From contig NZ_CP035311.1 in assembly GCF_004114795.1 (NCBI RefSeq), positions 3,844,001 through 3,908,000 of the forward strand: a DNA stretch of 64,000 nucleotides, in the 5' to 3' direction. Under the pieces are notes generated by a model. It was given only the letters and a program-made list of their open reading frames with translations. It searched no databases and was not told the origin of the DNA. The position numbers and the translations under genes were made by a program. Position 1 is the first letter of the stretch. Each line of letters begins with the position of its first letter. Origin of the DNA: Janthinobacterium sp. 17J80-10 (lineage in GTDB: Bacteria; Pseudomonadota; Gammaproteobacteria; Burkholderiales; Burkholderiaceae_D). Shown here in pieces: positions 8,389 through 17,519 of this stretch.

Positions 8389-9774
8389 TTGATTTTAACT
8401 GATTGCATGTTCTCTAGAGATAAATTGATCGACCTTGGCGCACGAGGGAAGGCACTGTTCGGTGTCACCCGCAAGTCGCGCGTCGTGTCTTATTCGGCCC
8501 TATTCCTCGCCCTGTGCGCCTTTGGCGCGGCAGGCGTGGCGCCCATGGCGCCCGATGCCGCCGACCTGCCGGTGAAAACCGTTGCGCTCGAACTTGCCCT
8601 GCCCGACCTGCAAAGCCAGATCGCGGCGCAAGCCGAGAGCACCGCCTATTACGTTCGCGAAGAGAAGGTCCGTCCCGGCGACAGCCTGGCCACCCTGCTC
8701 AAACGCCTGGGCGTGGACGATGCCGCCGCTGCCGAATTCATCAAGAATGACCATGCCGCCTACCAGGTGCTGCAGCTCAAGCCGGGCAAGCAGGTGCAGG
8801 TCCAGACCGATGCCGATGGCGAACTGCAATGGCTGCGAACCACCCTGGGCAATGGCCGCGACGCCGCCTCGAACCTGCTGATCGAGCGCGACGGCGCGCA
8901 CTTCAAGGCAAAACAAACACCCGCGGCACTGGAACAGCGTGTCGAAATGCGCAGCGGCGAAATCCGCTCCTCGCTGTTTGCGGCCACCGACCAGGCACTG
9001 ATCCCGGACAACGTGGCGCTGCAAATCGTCGAGATGTTTTCCACCGATATTGACTTTGCCTCGGACCTGCGCCGTGGCGACCGTTTCAATGTGGTGTATG
9101 AAACGCTCTGGCAAAACGGCGAATATGTCCGGGCTGGACGCGTGCTGGCGGCCGAATTCGTCAACGGCGGCCGCTCGTACCAGGCAGTCTGGTTTGAAGA
9201 CCCCGCCAGCGGCCAGGGCGGCGGCTATTTTGGTTTCGACGGCAAGTCCCTGAAAAAGGCGTTCCTGAAGTCGCCCCTGGAGTTTTCACGGATTTCCTCC
9301 GGGTTTTCGATGCGCAAGCATCCGATTTCGGGCAAATGGAAAGCGCACAAAGGCGTTGACTTCGCCGCCGTCACCGGCACCCCGATCCGTGCCGCAGCCG
9401 ATGGCGTGGTGCACTTTGCCGGCGTCCAGGGTGGCTATGGCAATGTCGTGGAAATCAAGCACTGGAGTAATTATTCCACCGCCTACGCCCACATGAGCCG
9501 CTTCGCCAGCGGCTTGCGCAAAGGAATGAAAGTCAGCCAGGGACAATTGATCGGCTATGTCGGCAGCACCGGCTGGTCCACCGGGCCGCACCTGCACTAC
9601 GAATTCCGCGTCAGCAACGAAGCACGCGATCCCCTGAAGGTCGACATGCCCACGGCCCAGCCGCTGGCCGGCGGTCAGCTGCAGCGCTTCCGCGGCGTCA
9701 CATCGGACATGCTGCACCGCTTCGCCCTGCTGAACCCGCAAGACCAGAATACCCGCCTGGCGTCGGCCAAATAA
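8389..9774 (+). CDS. M23 family metallopeptidase (murein DD-endopeptidase type)
   Basis: A 461-residue inner-membrane-anchored peptidoglycan hydrolase or hydrolase activator. The order is: cytoplasmic tail, one membrane segment (about 32-51), a LysM/OapA-like region near 95-150 (VRPGDSLATLLKRLGVD), and a C-terminal M23 domain. The zinc ligands of that domain are H320 and D324 (HKGVDF) and H403 (HLHYEF). All expected residues are present, so it should be active in cross-link cleavage. The start is TTG at 8389, 8 nt after AGGGAAAG; the next ATG (8407) is too far from that site. It is followed by a strong terminator and then anmK, which recycles muropeptide products. Confidence 0.92.
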   Translation: MILTDCMFSRDKLIDLGARGKALFGVTRKSRVVSYSALFLALCAFGAAGVAPMAPDAADLPVKTVALELALPDLQSQIAAQAESTAYYVREEKVRPGDSLATLLKRLGVDDAAAAEFIKNDHAAYQVLQLKPGKQVQVQTDADGELQWLRTTLGNGRDAASNLLIERDGAHFKAKQTPAALEQRVEMRSGEIRSSLFAATDQALIPDNVALQIVEMFSTDIDFASDLRRGDRFNVVYETLWQNGEYVRAGRVLAAEFVNGGRSYQAVWFEDPASGQGGGYFGFDGKSLKKAFLKSPLEFSRISSGFSMRKHPISGKWKAHKGVDFAAVTGTPIRAAADGVVHFAGVQGGYGNVVEIKHWSNYSTAYAHMSRFASGLRKGMKVSQGQLIGYVGSTGWSTGPHLHYEFRVSNEARDPLKVDMPTAQPLAGGQLQRFRGVTSDMLHRFALLNPQDQNTRLASAK

Positions 9775-9806
9775 TTCGCCTGTGGCATCGCGGCCACGGC
9801 CGCGGC

Positions 9807-9860
9807 AAACCGTTCGTGCTGCAAGGCTTGTAGAATCAAGCCTTCACGAACGGTTTTTTT
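9807..9860 (+). terminator. long bulged factor-independent terminator ending at the anmK start codon
   Basis: A 12-bp perfect outer stem (AAACCGTTCGTG 9807-9818 with 9845-9856), a 4-nt one-sided bulge, an 8-bp perfect inner stem (AAGGCTTG 9823-9830 with 9837-9844) and a TAGAAT hexaloop. Seven T residues (9854-9860) run directly into the anmK ATG at 9861. It terminates the M23 peptidase transcript. Read-through RNA would bury the anmK translation start. Confidence 0.85.
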
Positions 9861-11036
9861 ATGCCCGCACAACTATCCTCCCCGCCCCTCTATATCGGCC
9901 TGATGTCCGGCACCAGCCTCGACGGTGTCGATGGCGTACTCACGGCGTTTCCAGACAATTACCGTGGCGGACCGGTCCAGACCCTGGCCAGCGCCTATAT
10001 CGGCTTCCCGCCTGAACTGCGGCGCGACATGCTGGCGCTGCAGGCGGCCGGAGAAGATGAAATCCACCGCGAAGCGCTGCTCGCCAATGCGCTCGCAGGC
10101 TACTATGCCGATTGCGTGTCCAGTCTGCTGGCACAAGCCGATGCCAGGCCAGGCCAGATCACCGCCATCGGCGCCCATGGCCAGACCATCCGCCATCGCC
10201 CGGAACTTGGCTATACCCGCCAGACCAATAACCCGGCACTGCTGGCCGAACTGACCGGGATTGACGTGGTTGCCGACATCCGCAGCCGCGATATCGCCGC
10301 CGGCGGCCAGGGTGCGCCACTGGTACCGGCGTTCCACCAGGCTGTCTTTGCCGCCCCGCACGGCACGCGGGTGGTCGCCAATATCGGCGGCATCAGCAAC
10401 ATCAGCGTATTGCCGGCAACGGATGCGGCTGTGGCGGCAACAGCGCCTGCGGTAACCGGTTTCGACACTGGCCCCGGCAATGTCCTCATGGATGCCTGGA
10501 TCAGCCGGCACCGGGGCCAGGCTTATGACAGCAATGGCGACTGGGCAGCCAGCGGCAAGGCGCTGCCAGTGCTGCTGGAAGTCTTGCGCGAGGAAGCTTT
10601 TTTCAGGATGGCGCCACCGAAAAGTACCGGGCGGGACCTTTTCCATCTGCCCTGGCTGCAGCAAAAGCTGGCGACGGCCGGCATTACGGCAGCGGCCAGC
10701 CGTGCCGAAGATGTGCAAGCGACATTGGCGGCATTCACTGCTTCCACGCTGGCTGATGCCATCGTCGCGCACGCGCCCCAGGCGGAGTCTGTGTATGTCT
10801 GTGGTGGCGGAGCCTACAATGCTCACCTCATGCGGCAATTGCAAAACGCCCTGGCGCAACACGACACCGGCATCACTGTCGATTCCACCACGGCATTGGG
10901 GATTTCCCCCAACCATGTCGAAGCACTGGCCTTTGCCTGGCTGGCACAACGCTTCTGCCTGCGGCTGCCAGGCAACCTGCCGGCAGTGACAGGCGCCCGC
11001 GGCGAGCGGATCCTGGGCGCCCTCTATCCTGCCTGA
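9861..11036 (+). CDS. anmK: anhydro-N-acetylmuramic acid kinase
   Basis: AnmK cleaves and phosphorylates 1,6-anhydro-MurNAc to MurNAc-6-P in cell-wall recycling. The 391-residue protein shows YIGLMSGTSLDGVDG at the N-terminus, GAHGQTIRH, ANIGGISNIS, TGFDTGPGNVLMD and the C-terminal SPNHVEALAFAWLA; length is typical. The ATG at 9861 is required to keep the GLMSGTS motif. No ribosome-binding site precedes it, because the seven bases upstream are all T. Translation may therefore rely on a short-leader or leaderless mRNA. Confidence 0.95.
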   Translation: MPAQLSSPPLYIGLMSGTSLDGVDGVLTAFPDNYRGGPVQTLASAYIGFPPELRRDMLALQAAGEDEIHREALLANALAGYYADCVSSLLAQADARPGQITAIGAHGQTIRHRPELGYTRQTNNPALLAELTGIDVVADIRSRDIAAGGQGAPLVPAFHQAVFAAPHGTRVVANIGGISNISVLPATDAAVAATAPAVTGFDTGPGNVLMDAWISRHRGQAYDSNGDWAASGKALPVLLEVLREEAFFRMAPPKSTGRDLFHLPWLQQKLATAGITAAASRAEDVQATLAAFTASTLADAIVAHAPQAESVYVCGGGAYNAHLMRQLQNALAQHDTGITVDSTTALGISPNHVEALAFAWLAQRFCLRLPGNLPAVTGARGERILGALYPA

Positions 11037-11096
11037 ATCCTGCCGTTAGCAGCTCGCAACTACTGACGCCGGCTCAGCCACAAAATTGCAGGCGCA

Positions 11097-11126
11097 AAAA
11101 AAGCGCAGACTCGTCTGCGCTTTTTT
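11097..11126. terminator. bidirectional terminator between anmK and erpA
   Basis: AAAAAAGCGCAGA - CTCG - TCTGCGCTTTTTT. A 7-bp GC-rich core is flanked by A and T runs, so the same hairpin works in both directions for the convergent anmK and erpA. Confidence 0.92.
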
Positions 11127-11141
11127 CAGGAACCGGAAAAA

Positions 11142-11492
11142 TCAGGCGGAGAACGACGAACCGCAGCCGCACGTACTGGTAGCACCCGGATTCTTGATGA
11201 CGAATTGCGCGCCTTCCAGGTCATCCTTGTAATCGATTTCGGCGCCCACCAGGTACTGGTAGCTCATCGAATCGATCAGCAGCTGCACGCCATTCTTGGT
11301 CATGGTGGTGTCGTCTTCGTTGACGATTTCATCGAAGGTGAAACCGTACTGGAACCCCGAGCAGCCTCCGCCTTGCACGAATACACGCAATTTGAGGTCA
11401 GGATTGCCTTCTTCCTCGATCAACTGCGCAACCTTGGAGGCGGCGCTGTCGGTAAAGATAATGGGGGCGGGCATTTCGGTGATGGCATTCAT
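11142..11492 (-). CDS. erpA: iron-sulfur cluster insertion protein ErpA
   Basis: ErpA is an A-type carrier that hands 4Fe-4S clusters to apo-proteins, including isoprenoid-pathway enzymes. The 116-residue product has the three cluster ligands C44 (GGGCSGFQY), C108 and C110 (TCGCGSSF). The family start is preserved: [18 protein letters not shown]. It is the last gene of the minus-strand group argC, DUF6776 protein, bactofilin, erpA, and ends at a shared bidirectional terminator. Confidence 0.96.
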   Translation of the reverse strand: MNAITEMPAPIIFTDSAASKVAQLIEEEGNPDLKLRVFVQGGGCSGFQYGFTFDEIVNEDDTTMTKNGVQLLIDSMSYQYLVGAEIDYKDDLEGAQFVIKNPGATSTCGCGSSFSA

Positions 11493-11550
11493 GGATAGCT
11501 CCTACTGAAAACAATACGACAGATATAGCATTATAACCCGATATAAATGC

Positions 11551-11958
11551 TCAGGTATTCGACCCGATCAGCTTGGTCGGCGCTGCCAGCTTCAAGATCG
11601 GCTCTTCCACCTGGTCATGCGTCAGTTTGCCCGATACGAGCGCGCCGCCATGCATTTCCAGGGCCTTGTAATTGACGTCACCGGTAATGCGCGCCTTCGG
11701 CTGCAATTCCAGCAACTCGCTGCAATAGACCGGCCCATTGATCTGGCCATTGACCACCAGGTGCGCCGCACGGACCTCGCCTTCGATCACGGCATGTTCG
11801 GAGATCACCAGCATGCTGGGGAGGGTGGGGTCGGCGATCACATTCCCACGAACATTGCCATCGATACGCAAACCGCCCTTGAAATGCAGGTCGCCCTCGA
11901 TCCTGGTGGCTAAACCGATGAGGCTGTCGATGGTGCTTTTGCTTTTGCTGCCAAACAT
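11551..11958 (-). CDS. bactofilin (polymer-forming cytoskeletal protein)
   Basis: Bactofilins assemble into filaments through a right-handed beta-helix and act in cell shape, stalk or polar scaffolding. The 135-residue product has the expected short disordered N-terminus (MFGSKSKSTIDSLIG). A central repeat-rich beta domain (about 15-110) contains IEGDLHFKGGLRIDGNVRGNV, then VISEHAVIEGEVRAAHLVVNGQINGPV, with Gly and short hydrophobics at about six-residue spacing. A short tail follows. I chose the ATG at 11958; the in-frame upstream extension overlaps the preceding gene. It follows a membrane coiled-coil protein gene by 22 bp, which may supply its membrane partner. Confidence 0.92.
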   Translation of the reverse strand: MFGSKSKSTIDSLIGLATRIEGDLHFKGGLRIDGNVRGNVIADPTLPSMLVISEHAVIEGEVRAAHLVVNGQINGPVYCSELLELQPKARITGDVNYKALEMHGGALVSGKLTHDQVEEPILKLAAPTKLIGSNT

Positions 11959-11980
11959 GATGGCACTCCTTTGACAATTT

Positions 11981-12742
11981 TTACAACTTGGCCGACTGTT
12001 GCGCGCGCAACTGGCCTTTTTCGAGAATACGTGCCTGCACGGTTTGCACAATTGCGCCTTCCGGCAAGTTCAGCGTACCTTCCATGCGTTGATAATGCTG
12101 AAAGGCAAGCTTGAATCGCTCCCCGTCCCCAGTTTTGGCATCGGGAAAAATGATCATAGCACTTTTCCCTTCACGTACAACGCTCACTGCCAATTGCAAG
12201 TTTCCAACAAATTCGCGTCCACCTTTACCGCCTTGCATCACTAACAAGCGATATTTCAGTTGATTTGGCGCAATGGATTCCACTGCCAGGCGCTGGATCG
12301 AGATTCCTGCCGCACCAGTGCTGGCAGGCAATAAACGTTCGAAAAAGGCCAGGTCTTCCTTCAGGCGGGCATTTTCGGCCAACAGATTTTTGACTTGCGC
12401 CGCCATTTGCTGCTGCGCGGTGCGTTCGATCTGCAACTGGCTTTCCGCGGCGTCCACGCCACCTGAAAAGCGGTCCCGCTCGGTAGTGGCCTGGGCGAGA
12501 CGCTCGTGCAGGTCGCTGACTTGCGCCGGACTGATGGTATTGCCGCGTCCGGTCAGATTGCGCCCCAGGTCATAGGTCGCTAACGCAATCGCCCCGGCCA
12601 TACCGAGCACAATAGCCACCAGCAACAAGCGCAAGGGCCAGGGCAGGTGATGACGAATGCTGACACGCGGCGCGGCGACCGACAGGCGCCGCCGCCACAG
12701 CTTCAGCCGCAGCGACGGGCCAAACAGGTTTTTCAAACTCAT
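11981..12742 (-). CDS. bitopic membrane coiled-coil protein, DUF6776-like
   Basis: A 253-residue protein of unknown function. It has a basic cytoplasmic tail of about 34 residues and one membrane segment (about 36-56, LLLVAIVLGMAGAIALATY). A predicted coiled coil follows at about 70-130 (HERLAQATTERDRF ... NLLAENARLKEDLAFFERL), then a globular C-terminal domain. The layout resembles PilN/PilO-type or cell-division scaffold proteins, but no motif assigns it. It lies between argC and the bactofilin gene, and this pairing suggests a link with bactofilin filaments at the membrane (inference). Confidence 0.75.
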   Translation of the reverse strand: MSLKNLFGPSLRLKLWRRRLSVAAPRVSIRHHLPWPLRLLLVAIVLGMAGAIALATYDLGRNLTGRGNTISPAQVSDLHERLAQATTERDRFSGGVDAAESQLQIERTAQQQMAAQVKNLLAENARLKEDLAFFERLLPASTGAAGISIQRLAVESIAPNQLKYRLLVMQGGKGGREFVGNLQLAVSVVREGKSAMIIFPDAKTGDGERFKLAFQHYQRMEGTLNLPEGAIVQTVQARILEKGQLRAQQSAKL

Positions 12743-12760
12743 GTATTTGCTACGCGCCGC

Positions 12761-13804
12761 TTAAGGCAATACGGGCACGTGTGCCAGGCCAGCTTTTTCT
12801 TCCAGGCCAAACATGATATTCATGCATTGCACGCCTTGGCCCGCCGCGCCCTTGACGAGATTGTCTTCGACCACCAGGATCACAAGTAAATCGCCGCCGC
12901 CCGGACGGTGCACGGCAACGCGCAGCATGTTCGAAGCCCGCACCGAGCGGGTTTCAGGGTGGCTGCCGGCGGGCATCACATCGACGAAACGCTCCCCCTT
13001 GAAATGGTTTTCGTACAAGGCCTGGAAATCGGTATCGCGCGCTTCCGGCAGGATCGTCGCATACAGGGTCGAATGGATGCCGCGGATCATTGGCACCAGG
13101 TGCGGCACGAACGTCAGGCCGACCTTGCGTTGAGCGATTGCCTGCAAGCCCTGCACGGTTTCCGGCAAATGGCGATGGCCCTTGACGCCGTAAGCCTTGA
13201 AATTGTCGGCAGCCTCCGCCAGGAGGGTGGAAATCTCGGCCTTGCGGCCAGCCCCCGATACGCCGGACTTGCAATCGGCAATCAGCGCGGCTTCATTGAC
13301 CAGGGGCTTGCCCTGCGCCAGCAGCGGCGCAAAACCCAATTGCATGGAAGTGGGATAGCAACCCGGCAAGCCGATCAGGCGTGCCGCCTTAATTGCCGCA
13401 CGATTAACTTCCGGCAAGCCATACACGGCTTCCTCCAGCAAGTCCGGGCAGGAATGCGGCATGCCATACCATCTTTCAAATTCCGCCGTGTCTTTGAGGC
13501 GGAAATCCGCCGCCAGGTCGATCACCTTGACACCGGCCGCCAGCAATTCAGGCGCCTGCGCCATGGCGACGCCGTGCGGGGTGGCGAAAAACACCACGTC
13601 GCATTCCGTCAGCTTTGCCTTTTCCGGCGATGAAAAAGCCAGCGACACATGACCGCGCAGTGAAGGAAACATGTCAGCCACCGGCAAACCATCTTCCTTG
13701 CGCGACGTGATGGCGGCCAGTTCCACATCCGGATGTGCTGCCAGGATGCGCAGCAATTCCACACCGGTGTAGCCGGTACCACCGACAATGCCAACCTTGA
13801 TCAT
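12761..13804 (-). CDS. argC: N-acetyl-gamma-glutamyl-phosphate reductase
   Basis: ArgC performs the NADPH-dependent third step of arginine synthesis. The 347-residue sequence begins [21 protein letters not shown] (nucleotide-binding loop). It has the active-site C149 in GLPGCYPTS, and the KGHRHLPE and [11 protein letters not shown] motifs. Its length fits the long-form ArgC (about 345). The ATG at 13804 is preferred over a start 21 bases upstream because it gives the conserved N-terminus. No other arg genes are in the window. Confidence 0.97.
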   Translation of the reverse strand: MIKVGIVGGTGYTGVELLRILAAHPDVELAAITSRKEDGLPVADMFPSLRGHVSLAFSSPEKAKLTECDVVFFATPHGVAMAQAPELLAAGVKVIDLAADFRLKDTAEFERWYGMPHSCPDLLEEAVYGLPEVNRAAIKAARLIGLPGCYPTSMQLGFAPLLAQGKPLVNEAALIADCKSGVSGAGRKAEISTLLAEAADNFKAYGVKGHRHLPETVQGLQAIAQRKVGLTFVPHLVPMIRGIHSTLYATILPEARDTDFQALYENHFKGERFVDVMPAGSHPETRSVRASNMLRVAVHRPGGGDLLVILVVEDNLVKGAAGQGVQCMNIMFGLEEKAGLAHVPVLP

Positions 13805-13923
13805 AGCTTCCTCACTTTTTAACAAGCCCGTATTTTACGGGAAGTCCGCTGCACGGGCATGACCGGATTGTTACAAGCCGTATCCATCCCGACCGCCGGC
13901 CGCGCGCTTTGCCACCTCGGAAA

Positions 13924-16158
13924 TCAGGTGCGTTTCCTTACCCAGAACTGGTACATCCCGGCGAAAATTGCCGGATTTTCTTCTTCCACTGTATCCCAGT
14001 TGGCCAGAGAATCACAGGCCGGGTTGTCCGGAAAACGCGCCAGGTAGCGGTTTCGGGTTTCCGGATTAGAAAATTCAAAGCCAAGGAATTCCAGCCCGAG
14101 CGCATCCAGGCAATCCCGAATTTCCAGCGGCGAATACACATGCTCCTGGACATGGAAGATCAGGTCGCGGCACGCACTGGTGCTGTAAAAATCCGGACTG
14201 ATGGCGATCACGCCAATATCGATGCCGGCCTCGCCCTGCATGACGTCGCGCCGGAAGCGGCTGATGCCCTCGCGGGTGGCGGGATAATCTTTTTCGGCCA
14301 CCAGTTGCCGCAGGGCGCTTACTTCCCGCCGCGCGCGCCGGCTGTACAGGCCGATATTCATATAGCCGTCCGGCCGCAGCAAGCCGGTCAGCACGCGCCA
14401 GCCGGCGAGCGGATCGCGCATGTGATGCAAGACGCCGCTGCAGACAATCAGGTCGAACCGGCGCTCGAGCGCACCCAGCTCCAGGATATCGCCGTGGCGG
14501 AAATCGATATCGGTCACGCCGAATTCGCGCGTGGCACGCATGGCATACGCCAGGCTGGTCTTGCTGATGTCGACGGCGAGGATACCCGCATGCGCGAAGG
14601 ATTGCGCAACCTGGAAGGCGTCACTGCCGGTGCCGCAGCCGGCCACAAGAATGTCCGGTGCGGCAGGCAACTGTGCCGTGATATCGCGGTGGGGCAAGCG
14701 CTGCCGCAGTGCCTCGTCCAGGGGCAAACCGACACCCGCCACACCGCGCCTTTTCCAGCGCGGATAGGGATTTTCCTCGTACTGCTGGCGCACTGCCTGC
14801 GACACTGCGTCGGCCACGCCTGTCAGGCCAGGAATCTCCGCCTTCAACGCATCTTCCTGCAACGGCTGACCCAGTTGCCGCTCTAGCAAGGCCTGCACAT
14901 GGGCCTGAGCCCAGTCCGCCGGCTTGATCCAGGCTGCAAAGGGTTGCCGATACAGGGGTTGATAACAGCCGGCCAGCGCCAGCATGATTGCAGGCACTGG
15001 CTGCGACTGGCCGAAGGCGGCCTCCAGGTGATCGGTAAGCGCGGCAATGTGCGCTTCTTCCACTGCCGTAATGGTGTAAATGTATTCGTTAGCGAAGCAC
15101 TGCAAGGCAAGGCCGCAGGCAAAGCGTTCCACCACAGGCGCTGCCTCAGCTTGCGGCGTGCGCAGCAATGCCGCAAGCAGGGCTTGGCGGACCAGCGCCA
15201 GCAATCGTTCCAGGCGGTAGTCGGTGATCAGCGCCTGCTCCAGCAGTGCCAGCAACAGCGGCATTGCCAGCAGCGGTTGCAAGCTGCCATCCGCCACGGC
15301 GGCCTCGATCTGCGTACGGCCATTTTCGGCATCGGCAGCAACCAACAGAAAGCCCTGCGCCAGCGGGTCTGCGCACACCATCGCGGTGGCAAGGCGCTCC
15401 AGCTTCTGCGGATCCAGCACCTGCTGGCTGAAAGCGTGCAACAGCAACTCCGGATCCACTAGATTCAGCGCCTCGTCGCTCAGCAATTCCAGGATGCTGG
15501 CATAGAGGGACCAGTTTCTCGCCATGCCGGGCTGGATTTTCAGCAGCCGCTGACAGCACAACAAGGCTTTCTTGAGTTCGCCCTGGCCTTGCAGTAGCCG
15601 GCCCAGTGCAAGCAGTGCATCTGGATATTCGGGCATGAACGTCAGGGCCTGCTGGAATGACGCGACTGCAGCATCCAGCTTGCCTTGCGCATGCAGGCTG
15701 AGTCCCAGGTTGTAATGCGCCTGCGCATAGCCTGGCTTGAGCGCAAGTGCCTGGCTGTAGCAAGCCACGGCATTGTCATGCTGCCCCATGGCGCGCCAAG
15801 CTTCGCCCAAGTTGGCATGCGCTTCGGCATATTCCGGCTGCAGCGTGAGCGCCTGACCGATCAAGCCTGCCGCCTCGGCGTGCCTGCCAGTCTGGTGGTG
15901 CAGGACGCCCGACAGGTGCAAGGCATCGGCGTTGCCCGGATCGAGCGCCAGGACTTGCCGGTAGATTGGCTCTGCCTGCGCAAAGCGGCCAGCCTGGTGG
16001 TATTCCAGTGCAGCCTGCAGTGCATGGGGGATGCCGGCGACGCCGGATAACCCGCCTGCGCCGCCAGGCGCCGCCATTGACTGGCGCTGGGCACAGCATT
16101 GCTTGTATTTTTTGCCGCTGCCGCAATAGCAGGGATCGTTGCGACCGATATTGTTCAA
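13924..16158 (-). CDS. SEC-C / TPR / SAM-dependent methyltransferase fusion protein
   Basis: A 744-residue multidomain protein. The N-terminus is a SEC-C-type zinc knuckle (NDPCYCGSGKKYKQCC, Cys 10, 12, 21, 22). Tandem tetratricopeptide repeats follow from about 45 to 240, with the 34-residue period obvious (AEPIYRQVLALDPGNADAL). A middle region of about 250 residues is unassigned, and YEENPYPRW stands just before the last domain. From residue 502 there is a class I methyltransferase: DILVAGCGTGSD, VDISKTSLAYA, FDLIVCSGVLHHM. The start is TTG at 16158; no ATG gives the zinc motif, and the ribosome-binding site is weak. The target is unknown; the TPRs imply a protein or glycoprotein substrate. 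Confidence 0.85.
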   Translation of the reverse strand: MNNIGRNDPCYCGSGKKYKQCCAQRQSMAAPGGAGGLSGVAGIPHALQAALEYHQAGRFAQAEPIYRQVLALDPGNADALHLSGVLHHQTGRHAEAAGLIGQALTLQPEYAEAHANLGEAWRAMGQHDNAVACYSQALALKPGYAQAHYNLGLSLHAQGKLDAAVASFQQALTFMPEYPDALLALGRLLQGQGELKKALLCCQRLLKIQPGMARNWSLYASILELLSDEALNLVDPELLLHAFSQQVLDPQKLERLATAMVCADPLAQGFLLVAADAENGRTQIEAAVADGSLQPLLAMPLLLALLEQALITDYRLERLLALVRQALLAALLRTPQAEAAPVVERFACGLALQCFANEYIYTITAVEEAHIAALTDHLEAAFGQSQPVPAIMLALAGCYQPLYRQPFAAWIKPADWAQAHVQALLERQLGQPLQEDALKAEIPGLTGVADAVSQAVRQQYEENPYPRWKRRGVAGVGLPLDEALRQRLPHRDITAQLPAAPDILVAGCGTGSDAFQVAQSFAHAGILAVDISKTSLAYAMRATREFGVTDIDFRHGDILELGALERRFDLIVCSGVLHHMRDPLAGWRVLTGLLRPDGYMNIGLYSRRARREVSALRQLVAEKDYPATREGISRFRRDVMQGEAGIDIGVIAISPDFYSTSACRDLIFHVQEHVYSPLEIRDCLDALGLEFLGFEFSNPETRNRYLARFPDNPACDSLANWDTVEEENPAIFAGMYQFWVRKRT

Positions 16159-16305
16159 GTGGATTCCACGGGAATGGTTTGCCTGGATGGGCGCAGAGGG
16201 GCGCGCCGCTCAATTGCAAGGCCGGCGCAAAATGCAGTGGCGGCCATCGCTATTGTAGCGCGTCGCTGCCGGGAAGGATAAGGCGGACAGTGGCCGCGGA
16301 AATGA

Positions 16306-16333
16306 AAAACGGGCGCCGAAGCGCCCGTTTCTT
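16306..16333 (-). terminator. porin gene terminator
   Basis: On the minus strand ACGGGCGC-ttcg-GCGCCCGT is followed by TTTTCATTT. The very stable TTCG tetraloop stem is 44 bp past the porin stop codon. Confidence 0.88.
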
Positions 16334-16376
16334 GTCAAACTACGACAATCGCATGTCAGGGCAAAGCCCTGGACAA

Positions 16377-17519
16377 TTAGAAGGTGTGTTTCACGCCCAG
16401 TGCGAAGGTCGAAGCGGTTTCGCCAGCCAACAGGCCCGAACCGGTGAACGAAGTACCTGCCAGGAACGGCTGGTAGATGCCACGTGCATCGTTGTCCAGA
16501 CGGCTGTAGAACACGCCGACGTTGGTGCGCTTGGACAGGGCGTGGTCGTAGCCCAGGGTGTACATCTTGGCGCCAGTGTTGGCGCCAGCGACGGCTGCCA
16601 GACCAGCGTGGCCGAGGGACAGATCGCCAGCCTTGGTGACGCTAGCCAGGATGGTGCTGTTGCCGAAAGCGTAGCTGACAGGGATCGACCATGCGGTACG
16701 GGACGAATCGCCGCCGCCGACTGCTTCACGCTTTGCGCGGTCAGCGATCAGGCCGACCTTGAAGCCGCCGAACTTGTACGAACCGGTGAAACGCAGTTGC
16801 GAGTCATCGGTTGCGCCAGCTGCACGGCCTTCAGCGGTGAAGTCACGGTATGCCAGGCTCAGGGACAGCGGGCCATTGTTGTAGCCGCCTTGCAGGTAGT
16901 ATTCACGGCCGTCGTTGTACTGGTTACCACCGCCGATGACGCCTTCTGCGCCAGCCGAAGCGGTCGACACGCCAAACGCGCCGTTAAAGCCGCTGATGAC
17001 CGGAGTACGGTAGGTGATCGAGTTGACGCGACGGGTGATGTCCAGATAGCCACCGCCTTGGTTCATGATCGAGTAGGTAGCGGTCATGCTGGTAGGCATG
17101 GAAACCAGGTTACCCGAAGCGGACACGAATTCAGCAGCCAGACCTTGGACCGACATCCAGGAATGCTTACCAACGGTCACTTGACCGAAGCCGCCCTTGA
17201 GGCCGACGAAGGTGTCGCCATCAGCCAGGCCAGCGCCGGTTGCGCCGCCGGTCGATTGACGCTGGTCGGTGTTGAAACGGTTTTCAACGTAGAACAGTGC
17301 GGACAGGCCGCCACCCAGATCTTCGGTGCCGGTCAGCCAGAAACGCGAATTGTAGTCGTCATCGACGCGCAGTTCGTTGTTGGCAACGCGAGCGGTGCTG
17401 CTGACTTTGTAGCTCTTCAGGTTAGCCTGAACCACGCCGCCGATGGAAACGTTGGTTTGAGCTTGTGCGCCGGTAGCGAAAGCGCCCAGAACTGCGAGAG
17501 CGAGTAGCGATTTTTTCAT
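16377..17519 (-). CDS. outer-membrane porin, Gram-negative betaproteobacterial type
   Basis: A 380-residue trimeric-porin-type protein. The signal peptide is MKKSLLALAVLGAFATGAQA, cleaved before QTNVS. Amphipathic beta strands alternate with loops, and the chain ends in the outer-membrane signature ALGVKHTF with the terminal Phe recognised by the Bam machinery. Recurrent motifs such as YYLQGGYNNGPLSLSLAYRDF and YTLGYDHALSKRTNVGVFYSRLDN are typical of general diffusion porins of this class. The coding sequence is rich in preferred codons, consistent with high expression. I chose the ATG at 17519 because it starts the signal peptide. Selectivity cannot be inferred. Confidence 0.93.
   Translation of the reverse strand: MKKSLLALAVLGAFATGAQAQTNVSIGGVVQANLKSYKVSSTARVANNELRVDDDYNSRFWLTGTEDLGGGLSALFYVENRFNTDQRQSTGGATGAGLADGDTFVGLKGGFGQVTVGKHSWMSVQGLAAEFVSASGNLVSMPTSMTATYSIMNQGGGYLDITRRVNSITYRTPVISGFNGAFGVSTASAGAEGVIGGGNQYNDGREYYLQGGYNNGPLSLSLAYRDFTAEGRAAGATDDSQLRFTGSYKFGGFKVGLIADRAKREAVGGGDSSRTAWSIPVSYAFGNSTILASVTKAGDLSLGHAGLAAVAGANTGAKMYTLGYDHALSKRTNVGVFYSRLDNDARGIYQPFLAGTSFTGSGLLAGETASTFALGVKHTF

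Noticed and set aside
13805-13923. Possible extra gene or terminator between argC and the methyltransferase fusion
   Set aside because: Only 119 bp, with no ORF and no convincing hairpin plus T-run. It presumably holds the argC promoter.
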